Assembly (NCBI RefSeq): GCF_027853965.1
Contig: NZ_JAQGLB010000010.1
Location: 186,001-250,000 of the forward strand
DNA: 64,000 nt
From: Saccharopolyspora indica
GTDB taxonomy: Bacteria; Actinomycetota; Actinomycetes; Mycobacteriales; Pseudonocardiaceae
Direction of reading: 5' to 3'
The notes beneath the pieces are model-generated. The model had not been told where the DNA came from, did no database searches, and was given only the letters and a program-made list of their open reading frames with translations. This document shows, piece after piece, positions 37,139-46,933 of this stretch (the stretch's first letter is position 1; each line of letters starts with the position of its first letter). A program made the position numbers and the translations under genes.

Positions 37139-37216
37139 TTTCCGCAGGTCAGGCTCCGTGAGCGCTTTGAGGGGCTATAGCACCCCAAAGCACTCACGGG
37201 CCGCCACCTGCGGAAA
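37139..37216. terminator. Nested inverted repeat; terminator palindrome of the GTGAG family
   Basis: Inner hairpin 37156-37199: CCGTGAGCGCTTTG and CAAAGCACTCACGG with CCCC/GGGG next to a CTATAGCA loop. Around it lies a second perfect inverted repeat TTTCCGCAGGT (37139-37149) and ACCTGCGGAAA (37206-37216). It sits just after the thioesterase stop, so a terminator role fits. The inner sequence recurs at 44093-44138. Confidence 0.75.
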
Positions 37217-37222
37217 GTGCGG

Positions 37223-37999
37223 TCACTGCGCCAGCGAGCGGACGGTGAGCATCTGCTCCGCGCGGCCGACCGGGCCGCGGGTGTCGTGCAGGACGGTGGT
37301 GGTGATGCCCCGGCCGTCGGCGCCGAAGACGACGCTGGTGTCCAGCCCGGTCCAGCCGCTCTCGGGCTGGCGGTGCAGGTGGATGGTCAGGTCGACGTTC
37401 GGGAACATCCACTCGGTCGGCGGCTGCCGCACGGCGATGCCGTTGGCGGTGTCGACCAGCGCGAGGAAGGACGCCAGCGCGCTGACCTCCTCGCCCGCCA
37501 CGAGGTCGTAGGAGGTAGACATCCACGCCGTGGCACGTCCGGGCTGCGGATCACCGACGGTGCGGGCCTCCAGCGAGGCGATGAACCCGCCCGACCACAG
37601 CGAGCTCATCGGCCAGGGCTCCAGCGCGTCCGGGTGCGGCAGCGCCTCGGGCGCACCGCCGGCGACGGTGCTGGTGTCCTGCGCCGAGAGGAACCAGGCG
37701 CGGGCGCGGACCACGGGACGCCCGCCGATGATCGCGGTGGCCTCCACCAGCTCGATGGTGCGGCCCGGCCGCAACGTCTCCACCCGCACCTCGAACTCGT
37801 CGAGGTCGATCTTGCCCAGGATGTCGAAGCTCACCCGGCTGATCTGCAGGCCCGGCCGCTCCCCGGAGCGCTCGATGGCGTGCACCAGCAGGCCGCCCAG
37901 CGGGCTGAAGTGCTGCTCGTCGCTGCGCCACGCGCCGCTGGCGTGGGCGGTCGGCTTGAACCGGTTCGCGTCGAGCCGTTCGAAGTAGCTGGGCGTCAA
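37223..37999 (-). CDS. Acyl-CoA thioesterase-like protein (double hotdog)
   Basis: 258 aa from TTG 37999, which has AGAGGGA five bases upstream. The open frame extends to 38599 but upstream residues overlap the proline dehydrogenase gene on the same strand in another frame. N-terminal SYFERLDANRFKPT and HFSPLGGLLVHAIER, and C-terminal PNVDLTIHLHRQP and GLDTSVVFGADGRG. The pattern fits the two-hotdog TesB-like thioesterases. Likely hydrolyses an acyl-CoA; chain preference unknown. Confidence 0.8.
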   Translation of the reverse strand: MTPSYFERLDANRFKPTAHASGAWRSDEQHFSPLGGLLVHAIERSGERPGLQISRVSFDILGKIDLDEFEVRVETLRPGRTIELVEATAIIGGRPVVRARAWFLSAQDTSTVAGGAPEALPHPDALEPWPMSSLWSGGFIASLEARTVGDPQPGRATAWMSTSYDLVAGEEVSALASFLALVDTANGIAVRQPPTEWMFPNVDLTIHLHRQPESGWTGLDTSVVFGADGRGITTTVLHDTRGPVGRAEQMLTVRSLAQ

Positions 38000-38087
38000 C
38001 GAAATCCCTCTTCCCGCTCGTGACTTGCCGTTCCAGGGTATTTGCGGTGGCACCGAGCTCGAACGGGCTGTGGTCATCCCCACGAAA

Positions 38088-38124
38088 GCGGGCCCGGTCC
38101 GGAGGCGATCCGGACCGGGCCCGC
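38088..38124 (-). terminator. Strong terminator hairpin after proline dehydrogenase
   Basis: Perfect 16-bp stem (GCGGGCCCGGTCCGGA and complement) with a 5-nt loop, 15 bp beyond the proline dehydrogenase stop codon. Confidence 0.8.
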
Positions 38125-38139
38125 TGCGGGGGCGCCGCG

Positions 38140-39069
38140 TCAGCTCTGGGTGATCAGCGAGCGCAGGAAGAACACCAGGTTCGCCGGGCGCTCGGCGAGA
38201 CGGCGCATGAAGTAGCCGTACCACTCGTCGCCGTAGGCCACGTAGACGCGCAGCTTGCCGCCCTCGGCGGCGATCCGCCGCTGCTCCTCGGCGCGGATGC
38301 CGTACAGCATCTGGTACTCGAAGCTGTCCGCGTCGCGCCCGGCCCGCGCGGCCAGGTCGGTGGCGATCGAGACCATCCGCGGGTCGTGGCTGGCCACCAT
38401 CGGGTAGCCCGCGCCGTCCATCAGGATCTTGAGGCAGCGCACGTAGGAGCGGTCCACCTCGGCCTTGTCCTGGTAGGCCACCGAAGCCGGCTCGGAGTAG
38501 GCGCCCTTGCACAGGCGCACCCGCGAACCCTCGGTCGCCAGGTCGCGGCAGTCCTGCTCGGTGCGGTGCAGGTAGGCCTGCAGCACCGCGCCGGTCCACG
38601 GGAAGTCCACCCGCAGGTCGCGGAGGATGCCCAGCGTGGAGTCGGTGGTGGTGTGGTCCTCCATGTCCAGGGTGACCGTGGTGCCCGCGTCGGCCGCGGC
38701 CTCGCAGATCAGCCGGGCGTTCTCCAGCGCGATCTTCTCGCCGTCGGTGGGCAGGAACTGGCCGACGGCGGAGAGCTTCACCGACACCTCGGCCCGGTCG
38801 GCCAGGCCCTCGGCCTTGATGACCGAGAGCATCCGCTGGTAGGCGCGGACGGTGTCGTCGGCCTGCTGCGCGTCGAGGGTGTCCTCGCCGAGGTGGTCGA
38901 GGGTGACGTGCATGCCCTGGTTGCGGAGCGCTCGGGTGGCGCTGACCGCGTCCTCGGGGGTGGTCCCGGCGACGAACCGCTTGACGACCGGCTTGGTCAG
39001 CGGGTTGGCCTCGACGAGACGGCGCACGCCCTGGGAACGGGCGGCGGCCAGCAAGGTGCTGCGCAGCAT
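38140..39069 (-). CDS. Proline dehydrogenase (monofunctional)
   Basis: 309 aa from ATG 39069 (GGAGAG five bases upstream). FAD-dependent TIM barrel that oxidises L-proline to pyrroline-5-carboxylate. Motifs include VSVKLSAVGQFL, TVTLDMEDHTTTDSTL, RLCKGAYSEP, and the C-terminal EFQMLYG-like FEYQMLYGIR and YVAYGDEWYGYFMRRLAERPANL. It follows the P5C dehydrogenase gene on the same strand but a large hairpin separates them. Together they degrade proline to glutamate. Confidence 0.95.
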   Translation of the reverse strand: MLRSTLLAAARSQGVRRLVEANPLTKPVVKRFVAGTTPEDAVSATRALRNQGMHVTLDHLGEDTLDAQQADDTVRAYQRMLSVIKAEGLADRAEVSVKLSAVGQFLPTDGEKIALENARLICEAAADAGTTVTLDMEDHTTTDSTLGILRDLRVDFPWTGAVLQAYLHRTEQDCRDLATEGSRVRLCKGAYSEPASVAYQDKAEVDRSYVRCLKILMDGAGYPMVASHDPRMVSIATDLAARAGRDADSFEYQMLYGIRAEEQRRIAAEGGKLRVYVAYGDEWYGYFMRRLAERPANLVFFLRSLITQS

Positions 39070-39206
39070 CGCGGCTCTCCTTCTGGTGAAAGTGTTCGGG
39101 GTGGGGGATCTCCTGCCTTCCGCGTTGCCTGCTGGATGCGTGCCGCGGTCGCCGGTGCCGTTGCGGGCGGCCGCCGACGAGGGGTTCGGAGGGGGAATTC
39201 GTGCGG

Positions 39207-39255
39207 GGTGAAGGGCACCTTTCGCCAAGTGAGGGGGCGAAAGGTGCCCTTCACC
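39207..39255 (-). terminator. 20-bp perfect hairpin between P5C dehydrogenase and proline dehydrogenase genes
   Basis: GGTGAAGGGCACCTTTCGCC pairs perfectly with its complement around a 9-nt loop. The hairpin begins directly at the P5C dehydrogenase stop codon. It is strong enough to terminate or to stabilise the upstream mRNA end. Confidence 0.8.
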
Positions 39256-40890
<1,635 letters not shown>

Positions 40891-40972
40891 AGTCGCCTCC
40901 TTGTGAGAAGTCGCTGTTGTGCGGGAAAGCCGCTGTTACTTGGGAGGTTAAGGTTTCGTTAGCCGATGGAGC

Positions 40973-41020
40973 TTGTCCGTTCGGCTATCGTTGTCCGTAT
41001 CGGGTTGTCCGGTTGAACAA
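40973..41020. promoter_or_regulatory. TTGTCCG repeats in pruA/PucR divergent promoter
   Basis: TTGTCCG occurs three times in the same direction (40973, 40991, 41005). The last copy is part of an inverted repeat TTGT-N8-ACAA (41005-41020). This is a likely binding region for the PucR-family proline regulator. Confidence 0.5.
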
Positions 41021-41033
41021 GTGGGGTTGACGA

Positions 41034-42686
41034 GTGCGCGAAGTCGAGGTCGACGCGGTCGGCGTCGCCGTGGCCGGGGTGCCATTGCGCCAGCTCCTCA
41101 TCGCGGTCGGAGAACCCCTGGTCGACGTGCTCGCCGCGCCCCGCGGTTTCGACGTCGAGGTGCGCGACGTGGTCATTGTCGACCCGGAGGAGGAGTCCGG
41201 CAGCGGCCGCAGCGGCGACTTCGTGCTGGTGATCGGCGCCCGCGGGCGGGCAGCGGTGCGGCTGGTGCGGGCGGCCGCGCGCGAGGGCGCGGTGGCGGTC
41301 GCGGTGAAGGTGGGCGTCGAGACCGATGTGCGGGTGCTGCGCGACACCGCGATCGACAGCGGCATCGCACTGCTCGGCGTCCGGCCGGAGGTCCGCTGGG
41401 AGCGCTTGGAGTCCTTCGCCCGCTCCGCGATCGACAACGCCCGGCTGACCACCGACGCCGACGCGGGGGAGGCCCTCGGCGACCTGTTCTCGCTGGCCCA
41501 GACGGTGGCGGCGATGACAGACGGCATCGTCTCGATCGAGGACACCGCGAGCCGGGTGCTGGCCTACTCGCGCTCCGACGACGAGGTCGACGAGCTGCGC
41601 AGGCTGTCCATCCTGGGCCGCCAGGGCCCCGAGCCGTACCTGGCGATGCTCCGCGAGTGGGGCGTCTACCAGCGGCTGCGCGCCGGTGAGGACGTGGTCC
41701 GCATCGACGAGCGCCCGGACCTGGGCATCCGCCGCCGGATGGCGGTGGGCATCCACGCCGGAGCCCAGCCGTTGGGCTCGATCTGGGTGCAGGAGAGCAG
41801 CCGACCGCTCTCGGAACGCTCGGAGCGAGCGCTGCTCGGCGCGGCGCGAGTGGCGGCGCTGCAACTCGTCCGGCAGCGCACGGAGGCCACGGCAGGCCCG
41901 CGCTTCCGCGAGAACCTGCTGACCGGCCTGCTCGACGGGCGCATCGACGCCCAGTCGGTGGCCGACAACATCGGCGCGGACGCGGCGAAACCGGCGGTGG
42001 TCGTGGTGTTCACGCTGCGCCCGTCGGAACCCAACGCGGACCGCTCCGAGCTTGAGCTGCAACGCGCGGAGATGACCAGCCTGATCTCGGTGCACGCCTC
42101 GGCGTACCGGCGCAGCGCGCTGGTCACCACGATCGGCTCGCGCGTCTACGTGCTGCTGCCGGACCTGGCGGAGCGCTCGGCGAGCGCCTCGACGCTGAGC
42201 CTGACGCGCGAGATCGTCGCCGCGGCCAAGCACCACCTGCGGGCCCGCGTGCAGGTGGGCGTGGGTTCGGCGGTGAAGACGCTGGACGAGGTGGCGGAAT
42301 CCCGCACCGAAGCGGACCGGATCCTCGACGCGATGACGCACGACCTGCACGCGGAGATCGCGACCATCTCCGACGTCCGCGCCCAGGTGGTGATCAGCGA
42401 GCTCCTGACGGTCCTGCAGAGCAACGAGCGCTTCCGCGACGCCCGCCTGACGGCCCTCCAGGAGCACGACGCCGAGCACGGCACCGGCCTGGCCCGCTCC
42501 CTGCTGGCCTACCTGGAAGCCTTCGGCGACGTCCGGGCGGCCAGCGACCGCCTCCACGTCCACCCCAACACCCTCCGCTACCGGGTCCGCCGAGCGGGCG
42601 AGATCACCGGCGTGGACCTGTCGAACCCCTCGGAACGCCTCAACGCCCACCTCCAACTCCTCCTGGCCCGCCGCGTGCGTCGCTGA
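41034..42686 (+). CDS. PucR-family regulator, probable activator of proline utilisation
   Basis: 550 aa. The N-terminal PucR purine-catabolism-like domain is followed by a GAF-like middle. The C-terminal HTH reads LEAFGDVRAASDRLHVHPNTLRYRVRRAGEITGVDL. Divergent from pruA. This arrangement is well known in actinomycetes, where PucR-type proteins respond to proline and activate the proline dehydrogenase and P5C dehydrogenase genes. Regulation here is inferred from context. Confidence 0.88.
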   Translation: MREVEVDAVGVAVAGVPLRQLLIAVGEPLVDVLAAPRGFDVEVRDVVIVDPEEESGSGRSGDFVLVIGARGRAAVRLVRAAAREGAVAVAVKVGVETDVRVLRDTAIDSGIALLGVRPEVRWERLESFARSAIDNARLTTDADAGEALGDLFSLAQTVAAMTDGIVSIEDTASRVLAYSRSDDEVDELRRLSILGRQGPEPYLAMLREWGVYQRLRAGEDVVRIDERPDLGIRRRMAVGIHAGAQPLGSIWVQESSRPLSERSERALLGAARVAALQLVRQRTEATAGPRFRENLLTGLLDGRIDAQSVADNIGADAAKPAVVVVFTLRPSEPNADRSELELQRAEMTSLISVHASAYRRSALVTTIGSRVYVLLPDLAERSASASTLSLTREIVAAAKHHLRARVQVGVGSAVKTLDEVAESRTEADRILDAMTHDLHAEIATISDVRAQVVISELLTVLQSNERFRDARLTALQEHDAEHGTGLARSLLAYLEAFGDVRAASDRLHVHPNTLRYRVRRAGEITGVDLSNPSERLNAHLQLLLARRVRR

Positions 42687-42728
42687 AAACCCGCGACGTC
42701 GCAAGGCCCAGGAGCGAGGCCGGTGCAG

Positions 42729-42734
42729 TAGCGT
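42729..42734 (+). promoter_or_regulatory. -10 box of a probably leaderless DM13 gene
   Basis: TAGCGT ends six bases before ATG 42741, so transcription would start at or next to the start codon. No Shine-Dalgarno is visible. Confidence 0.45.
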
Positions 42735-42740
42735 CCAGAC

Positions 42741-43259
42741 ATGACGCGGCGTTCGCTGGTTCGGCACCCCGCTGCTTGGGCGGTCGTGGTCGTCGTTGTG
42801 CTCGTGATCGGTGCTGCGGCTTGGGCTTTCCAGCCGTGGCGGCTGTGGACCTCCACGACCGTCGACGAGGCGTTGCCACCTGCGCCGACGGTGGTGGTGC
42901 CGGAGGTGGGGCAAGCACCGGTCGAGCTGGCGGCCGGTGAGTTCGTCACGCAGGAGCACGAGACGAGCGGTGCGGCCAGGGTGCTGAAGCTGCCGGACGG
43001 TTCGCTGCTGCTGCGCTTGGACGAACTCGCCACCTCCGACGGGCCGGACCTGCACGTGTGGCTCACCGATCAGACGGCGGGCGGGGACTGGCACAAGTAC
43101 GACGACGGCCGGTACGTGGCACTCGGCCAGCTCAAGGGAAACCGCGGCAACCAGAACTACGTGATCCCGCCCGACGCCCAGCTCCCGGGCCTGACCAGCG
43201 TCGTCATCTGGTGCGACCGCTTCAACGTCGCCTTCGGCTCCGCCCCGCTCGCGCTGTGA
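42741..43259 (+). CDS. DM13-domain protein, membrane-anchored
   Basis: 172 aa. One N-terminal membrane helix (residues 12-30). The DM13 domain occupies residues 60-172: GEFVTQEHETSGAARVL, SDGPDLHVWL, ALGQLKGNRGNQNYVIP, and the conserved Cys in VVIWCDRFNVAFGSAPL. DM13 is an extracytoplasmic domain suggested to take part in redox or electron-transfer reactions through that Cys. Stand-alone here; role unknown. Confidence 0.88.
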   Translation: MTRRSLVRHPAAWAVVVVVVLVIGAAAWAFQPWRLWTSTTVDEALPPAPTVVVPEVGQAPVELAAGEFVTQEHETSGAARVLKLPDGSLLLRLDELATSDGPDLHVWLTDQTAGGDWHKYDDGRYVALGQLKGNRGNQNYVIPPDAQLPGLTSVVIWCDRFNVAFGSAPLAL

Positions 43260-43305
43260 CCCGCGACCTCTGCGCCATCGGCTCCGCGACACGTGCCGTT
43301 CTCGA

Positions 43306-44046
43306 TCAGAGACGGGCTTCGAGGCGTTCCCGCAGCGGCGTGTAGTCGTGGTCGGGGAACAGCTCGGGGAAGACGCGGAGCATAGTCGTCAGGCCCTTCG
43401 CCGTGTGGTGGAAGTCGTTGCTCGCCAGCGATACGTGCGTGAACAAGTACTGCCAGCCGAAGGTGCCCTTCGTCAGGGCCAGCGCTTCCAGGTAGCCGAG
43501 GTAGTCCAGCTCCATCTGCAGCGGGCCGATCCGGGCATCCCACACCCAGATCTCCAGCGGGGTCCGGTTCGCCTCGACGCGTACCGCGGCGACCAGACCG
43601 GTGCCCGCTCGCGGGTGTCCGTCGATCTCCCGGAACTGCGCGAGGAGTTCCCGCTCGTCGTCCGGGGAACCCTCCCAGGCCAGTGGCGGCGCCGGTTCGA
43701 AGAGCGCAGCGAAGAAGTACGGGACCCGGAATTCCCCGCCCAGGCCCGTCGACTCATCGCTCGCGCGCCAGCGGCAGGCGATCCTGCTGAACCGCGGGGC
43801 GGATTCGGCGATCGCGGGATCGACCACGACGTCGCCCAGATCCGCGATCATGGCGCCCGCCGCCATGCTCTCCGCGGCCAGTTCTGCCGCCGCCATCCCG
43901 TCCGCACCGACGGCGTCGGACTGCACCACCAAGGTGTCCCGGGAGACGTCGATCGCGGGATGGTCCCGGAGCTCGGACAGGGACCCGGCGAGGAGTTCCT
44001 CGTACCTGGTGGGGTTCTCGATGGCGGTGCCGTCGGCGAGTCGCAT
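43306..44046 (-). CDS. Conserved-looking protein of unknown function
   Basis: 246 aa, soluble, no signal peptide. Contains acidic N-terminal half and aromatic C-terminal part (GTFGWQYLFTHVSLASNDFHHTAKGL, FPELFPDHDY). Codon use fits the neighbours, so the frame is real. No family recognised. A GTGAG-type terminator lies upstream at 44093, belonging to the small gene before it. Confidence 0.65.
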   Translation of the reverse strand: MRLADGTAIENPTRYEELLAGSLSELRDHPAIDVSRDTLVVQSDAVGADGMAAAELAAESMAAGAMIADLGDVVVDPAIAESAPRFSRIACRWRASDESTGLGGEFRVPYFFAALFEPAPPLAWEGSPDDERELLAQFREIDGHPRAGTGLVAAVRVEANRTPLEIWVWDARIGPLQMELDYLGYLEALALTKGTFGWQYLFTHVSLASNDFHHTAKGLTTMLRVFPELFPDHDYTPLRERLEARL

Positions 44047-44092
44047 CCGTCGTCCTCTTCCGTGCGCTGATCCGTGCGCGATGTTCAGTTCC

Positions 44093-44138
44093 CCCGTGAG
44101 TGTTTCGGGGCGCTATGACACCCCGAAACACTCACGGG
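44093..44138. terminator. GTGAG-family terminator palindrome, copy overlapping a stop codon
   Basis: Perfect 18-bp stem CCCGTGAGTGTTTCGGGG / CCCCGAAACACTCACGGG around CGCTATGACA. The stop codon of the 63-aa gene (TCA at 44132 on this strand) lies within the right arm. Same element as the inner hairpin at 37156-37199. Confidence 0.8.
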
Positions 44139-44323
44139 TCTTTACCAGCGGAAGTGGAATCGCCGACCTGCCACTTCATCTCGTGGTTGATGAGCTGACC
44201 GGGATCCCGGTCGAGAGATCCGGCGTACTCCCACCCGACCGCCTCGGCGAACCGGGCCACCAGCTGCACCGGCTCGCGCTTCTTCAGCACCAGGCGGCGG
44301 CTTCGGGCACTTCCAGCGGACAT
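44132..44323 (-). CDS. Small basic protein of unknown function
   Basis: 63 aa. GAGGAG lies six bases upstream of the ATG, a good translation signal. Very basic N-terminus (GSARSRRLVLKKREP) followed by FAEAVGWEYAGSLDRD and a short tail whose last codons are part of the terminator hairpin. No family recognised. Called mainly on its ribosome-binding site and position directly in front of a terminator. Confidence 0.5.
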   Translation of the reverse strand: MSAGSARSRRLVLKKREPVQLVARFAEAVGWEYAGSLDRDPGQLINHEMKWQVGDSTSAGKDP

Positions 44324-44564
44324 GCGGCGCTCCTCGGCGCGTCGAGATCAGCACGGGTGGCGAACCCCTGCCCCGACCGCGGAATCGGGCTTGGTCGTCC
44401 TCGAAGGCACCGGCACTTCGGGTGCGCACAACGGGGTGAAGCGGTTCCACCCGAGATGATCACACCCGAAGCTCGCCGCCGTCCCCGGAACGGCTGGAAA
44501 AGCTCCGCACCCCGGCGCCTCGACGACTGAGCGTGGTCACCACCGAGCGTTCGGCCAGGTGGCG

Positions 44565-44586
44565 GTCAATTTCGTACGAAATTGAC
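44565..44586. repeat. 22-bp perfect palindrome, family A copy 2 (GTAC centre)
   Basis: Identical to the element at 25557. It lies 8 bp beyond the stop codon of the SDR gene, which is on the minus strand. Confidence 0.9.
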
Positions 44587-44594
44587 GCCGCCTC

Positions 44595-45416
44595 TCAGGC
44601 GCGGGGGCGCCAGCGGGCGAAGCCTCCTTCGGTGTTGAGGACCTGGCCGGTGATCCAGCGGGCTTCGTCGGTGGTGAGCCAGGCGATCAGGCGGGCCGGG
44701 TCGTCCGGTTCGCCGTAGCGGCCGTAGGGGAACATCGGGCGGATCGTCCGCCAGGTCGGTTCGTCCAGGTAGCCGGTGTCGACCGGGCCCGGGTTGACCG
44801 TGTTCGTCGTGATGCCGGTGTCCGCCAGCTGGTCGGACAGCGTCAGGGTGATCTCGGCGAGCGCACCTTTGGCCGCGGCGTAGGCGACTTCGCCGGGCAT
44901 CGGGCCTTGCTGCTGGCCGGAGGTCATGAACACGATCCGGCCGCCGGGCCGCCCGTCGTGCTGCGCGGCGAAGGCCTGCGCGAGCAGGATCGACGACCGG
45001 GTGTTCACCGCCCAGTGCCCGTCGAGCATGGCCGCGTCGAGCTCGCCCAGTTCTCCATCGCCCCCGCTGCGCGCGTGGTTGCAGACCAGGATGTCCAGGT
45101 GTCCGAACTCGGCCGCCACCGCGTCGATCAGCTGCTGCGGTGCCGAAGCCTCGGCGAGGTCCAGCCCGGCTTCGGCGATCCGGGCCTCGGGCACCAGCTG
45201 TTCGGCGACACCGGCGCGCACCGCGTCGAGGTCGTCGCCGCCCCACGGTTGGTCGAGGTCGTGCGGCCGGTAGTGGTGCAGGAAGACCGAAGCGCCGTAC
45301 GCCGCCAGACGACGGGAAATCGCGTACCCGATGCCTCGCCGGCGGCTGACACCGGTCACCAGCGCGGTTCGGCCGAGCAGCGGCAGGGGATCGCGGGCGA
45401 GATCAGCTGACGTCAT
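44595..45416 (-). CDS. SDR-family oxidoreductase
   Basis: 273 aa from ATG 45416. Cofactor motif ALVTGVSRRRGIGYAI, NAG-like CNHARSGG, and catalytic YAAAK with the Ser in VFMTSGQQQG; all needed residues are present. The PG motif NPGPVDTGYL follows. A reductase or dehydrogenase of unknown substrate; resembles 3-oxoacyl-ACP-reductase-like SDRs with a longer loop after the first helix. Downstream of the pantothenate kinase gene on the same strand, 300 bp apart. Confidence 0.88.
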   Translation of the reverse strand: MTSADLARDPLPLLGRTALVTGVSRRRGIGYAISRRLAAYGASVFLHHYRPHDLDQPWGGDDLDAVRAGVAEQLVPEARIAEAGLDLAEASAPQQLIDAVAAEFGHLDILVCNHARSGGDGELGELDAAMLDGHWAVNTRSSILLAQAFAAQHDGRPGGRIVFMTSGQQQGPMPGEVAYAAAKGALAEITLTLSDQLADTGITTNTVNPGPVDTGYLDEPTWRTIRPMFPYGRYGEPDDPARLIAWLTTDEARWITGQVLNTEGGFARWRPRA

Positions 45417-45516
45417 GCGCCGGATGTTAGGGACGGATTCCGCTCCGGGCCAACGATTTCCCGCTACGAGCCGTGAGCGGATCTCGCCCTCCGTGTCGGT
45501 CTTCGCCGCGAATACG

Positions 45517-45530
45517 TACCCATGTGGGTA
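45517..45530. promoter_or_regulatory. TACCCA-TG-TGGGTA inverted repeat in the 300-bp SDR/coaA gap
   Basis: 6-bp arms with a 2-bp spacer, about 100 bp upstream of the SDR gene. The gap (45417-45716) holds no supported gene. The TACCC...GGGTA form is reminiscent of CsoR-family operators, but no such regulator is encoded here. Confidence 0.35.
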
Positions 45531-45716
45531 TTTGCACCGGTCCGCGACGAGGCCCGATGCGGCACTCTCGATGGAGCTCGCCCAGTGGGAGCGAGCACCG
45601 GTTGACCGCTCTCTCCCCCCGAAGCAGGTCTCCGGAAACGTCGCGCCCTGTCGCCACCAGCGGCAGGGCGTGCGGTTCGTCCGGCCCAATCCCCGACGGG
45701 CCGGACGGACCGCGCG

Positions 45717-46649
45717 TCAGAGCTTGCGGAGCCGGACCCGGTTGATCGAGTGGTCCGCGTCCTTGCGCAGCACCAGGGTCGCGCGCGGGCGGGTGGGCAG
45801 GATGTTCTCCACCAGGTTCGGTTCGTTGATCGTGCGCCACAGGTGCCCGGCCTCGGCCAGGGCCTCCTCGTCGGAGAGCTGCGCGAAGTGGTGGAAGTGC
45901 GACTCCGGGTTGGCGAACGCCGTGCTGCGCAGCGCCAGGAAGCGGTCGGCGTACCAGCGGGCGATGTGCTCGGTGTGGGCGTCGACGTAGATCGAGAAGT
46001 CGAACAGGTCCGACACCGCCAGGCTCGGGGCCGGCTGCAGGACGTTGAGCCCCTCGATGATCAGGATGTCCGGCTGCCGCACCACGTTGTGCTCGCCGGG
46101 CAGGATGTCGTAGGCCACGTGCGAGTACAGCGGCGCCGCCACCTCCGGGGCGCCGGACTTCACCTCGGTGACGAAGCGCAGCAGCGCGCGCCGGTCGTAG
46201 CTCTCCGGGAAGCCCTTGCGGTGCATCAGGCCGCGGCGCACCAGCTCGGCCTTCGGGTAGAGGAAGCCGTCGGTGGTCACCAGGTCCACGCGCGGGTGGT
46301 CGGGCCAGCGGGCCAGCAGGGTGCGCAGCAGCCGCGCGGTGGTCGACTTGCCGACCGCGACGCTGCCCGCGATGCCGATCACGAACGGCACCTTCGTGCC
46401 GCCGGTCTCCTCGCCGAGGAACGTCGTGGTCGTCTGGTGCAGCCGCTGGCGGGCGGCCACCTGCAGGCTGATCAGCCGCGACAGCGGCAGGTAGACGTCG
46501 GCGACCTCGGCCAGGTCGACCTGCTCGCCGAGCCCGCGCAGGGCGTCGAGCTCGTCCTCGGTCAGCGACAGCGGCAGGGAATCTCGCAGTTCCCGCCACT
46601 GGTCCCGGTGCAATTCGACGTATGGGCTCAGCTCGCGAACGCGCGTCAC
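45717..46649 (-). CDS. coaA: Type I pantothenate kinase
   Basis: 310 aa from GTG 46649 (GAGGGG five bases upstream), which matches the family N-terminus [17 protein letters not shown] 46655 adds two residues. P-loop [17 protein letters not shown], substrate region [11 protein letters not shown], and RKGFPESYD. Phosphorylates pantothenate as the first step of coenzyme A synthesis. Complete; no operon partner is evident besides the downstream SDR. Confidence 0.95.
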   Translation of the reverse strand: MTRVRELSPYVELHRDQWRELRDSLPLSLTEDELDALRGLGEQVDLAEVADVYLPLSRLISLQVAARQRLHQTTTTFLGEETGGTKVPFVIGIAGSVAVGKSTTARLLRTLLARWPDHPRVDLVTTDGFLYPKAELVRRGLMHRKGFPESYDRRALLRFVTEVKSGAPEVAAPLYSHVAYDILPGEHNVVRQPDILIIEGLNVLQPAPSLAVSDLFDFSIYVDAHTEHIARWYADRFLALRSTAFANPESHFHHFAQLSDEEALAEAGHLWRTINEPNLVENILPTRPRATLVLRKDADHSINRVRLRKL

Positions 46650-46804
46650 AGGCACCCCTCAGCGTTGAGGCCCGGCAGGAACTTTCGGCGGAACCCTAAG
46701 CCGCTGAACGCCCGCCGCGCTGTGATCCACTCCACGCTGAGACGCAGCGAACATCCTGGATCGATCGTGTTCTTCCGCATCGCGAAGGACAACTTCCACG
46801 AGAT

Positions 46805-46848
46805 GCGATTTCAATGGAGATCGGACACTTGATTTCCCTTGAAATCGC
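46805..46848. repeat. 44-bp palindrome, family B copy 2
   Basis: Arms GCGATTTCAATGGA and TCCCTTGAAATCGC with one mismatch. The central 40 bases align with the element at 24517, keeping TTCAATGGA, TCGGAC and GATTTCC. At least two arm positions differ in both strands so that pairing is kept. It lies beyond the terminator of the permease gene. Confidence 0.8.
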
Positions 46849-46863
46849 GGCAGGGCCCGGACG

Positions 46864-46902
46864 GCAGAACGCCGGACCGCGCTGGGCGATCCGGCGTTCT
46901 GC
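46864..46902 (-). terminator. Terminator of the amino-acid permease gene
   Basis: 13-bp perfect stem GCAGAACGCCGGA / TCCGGCGTTCTGC with a 13-nt loop, 31 bp beyond the permease stop codon; further GC pairing flanks it. Confidence 0.75.
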
Positions 46903-46933
46903 GGGGGTCCGGCCCTCGGGACCGGGGGTCAGC

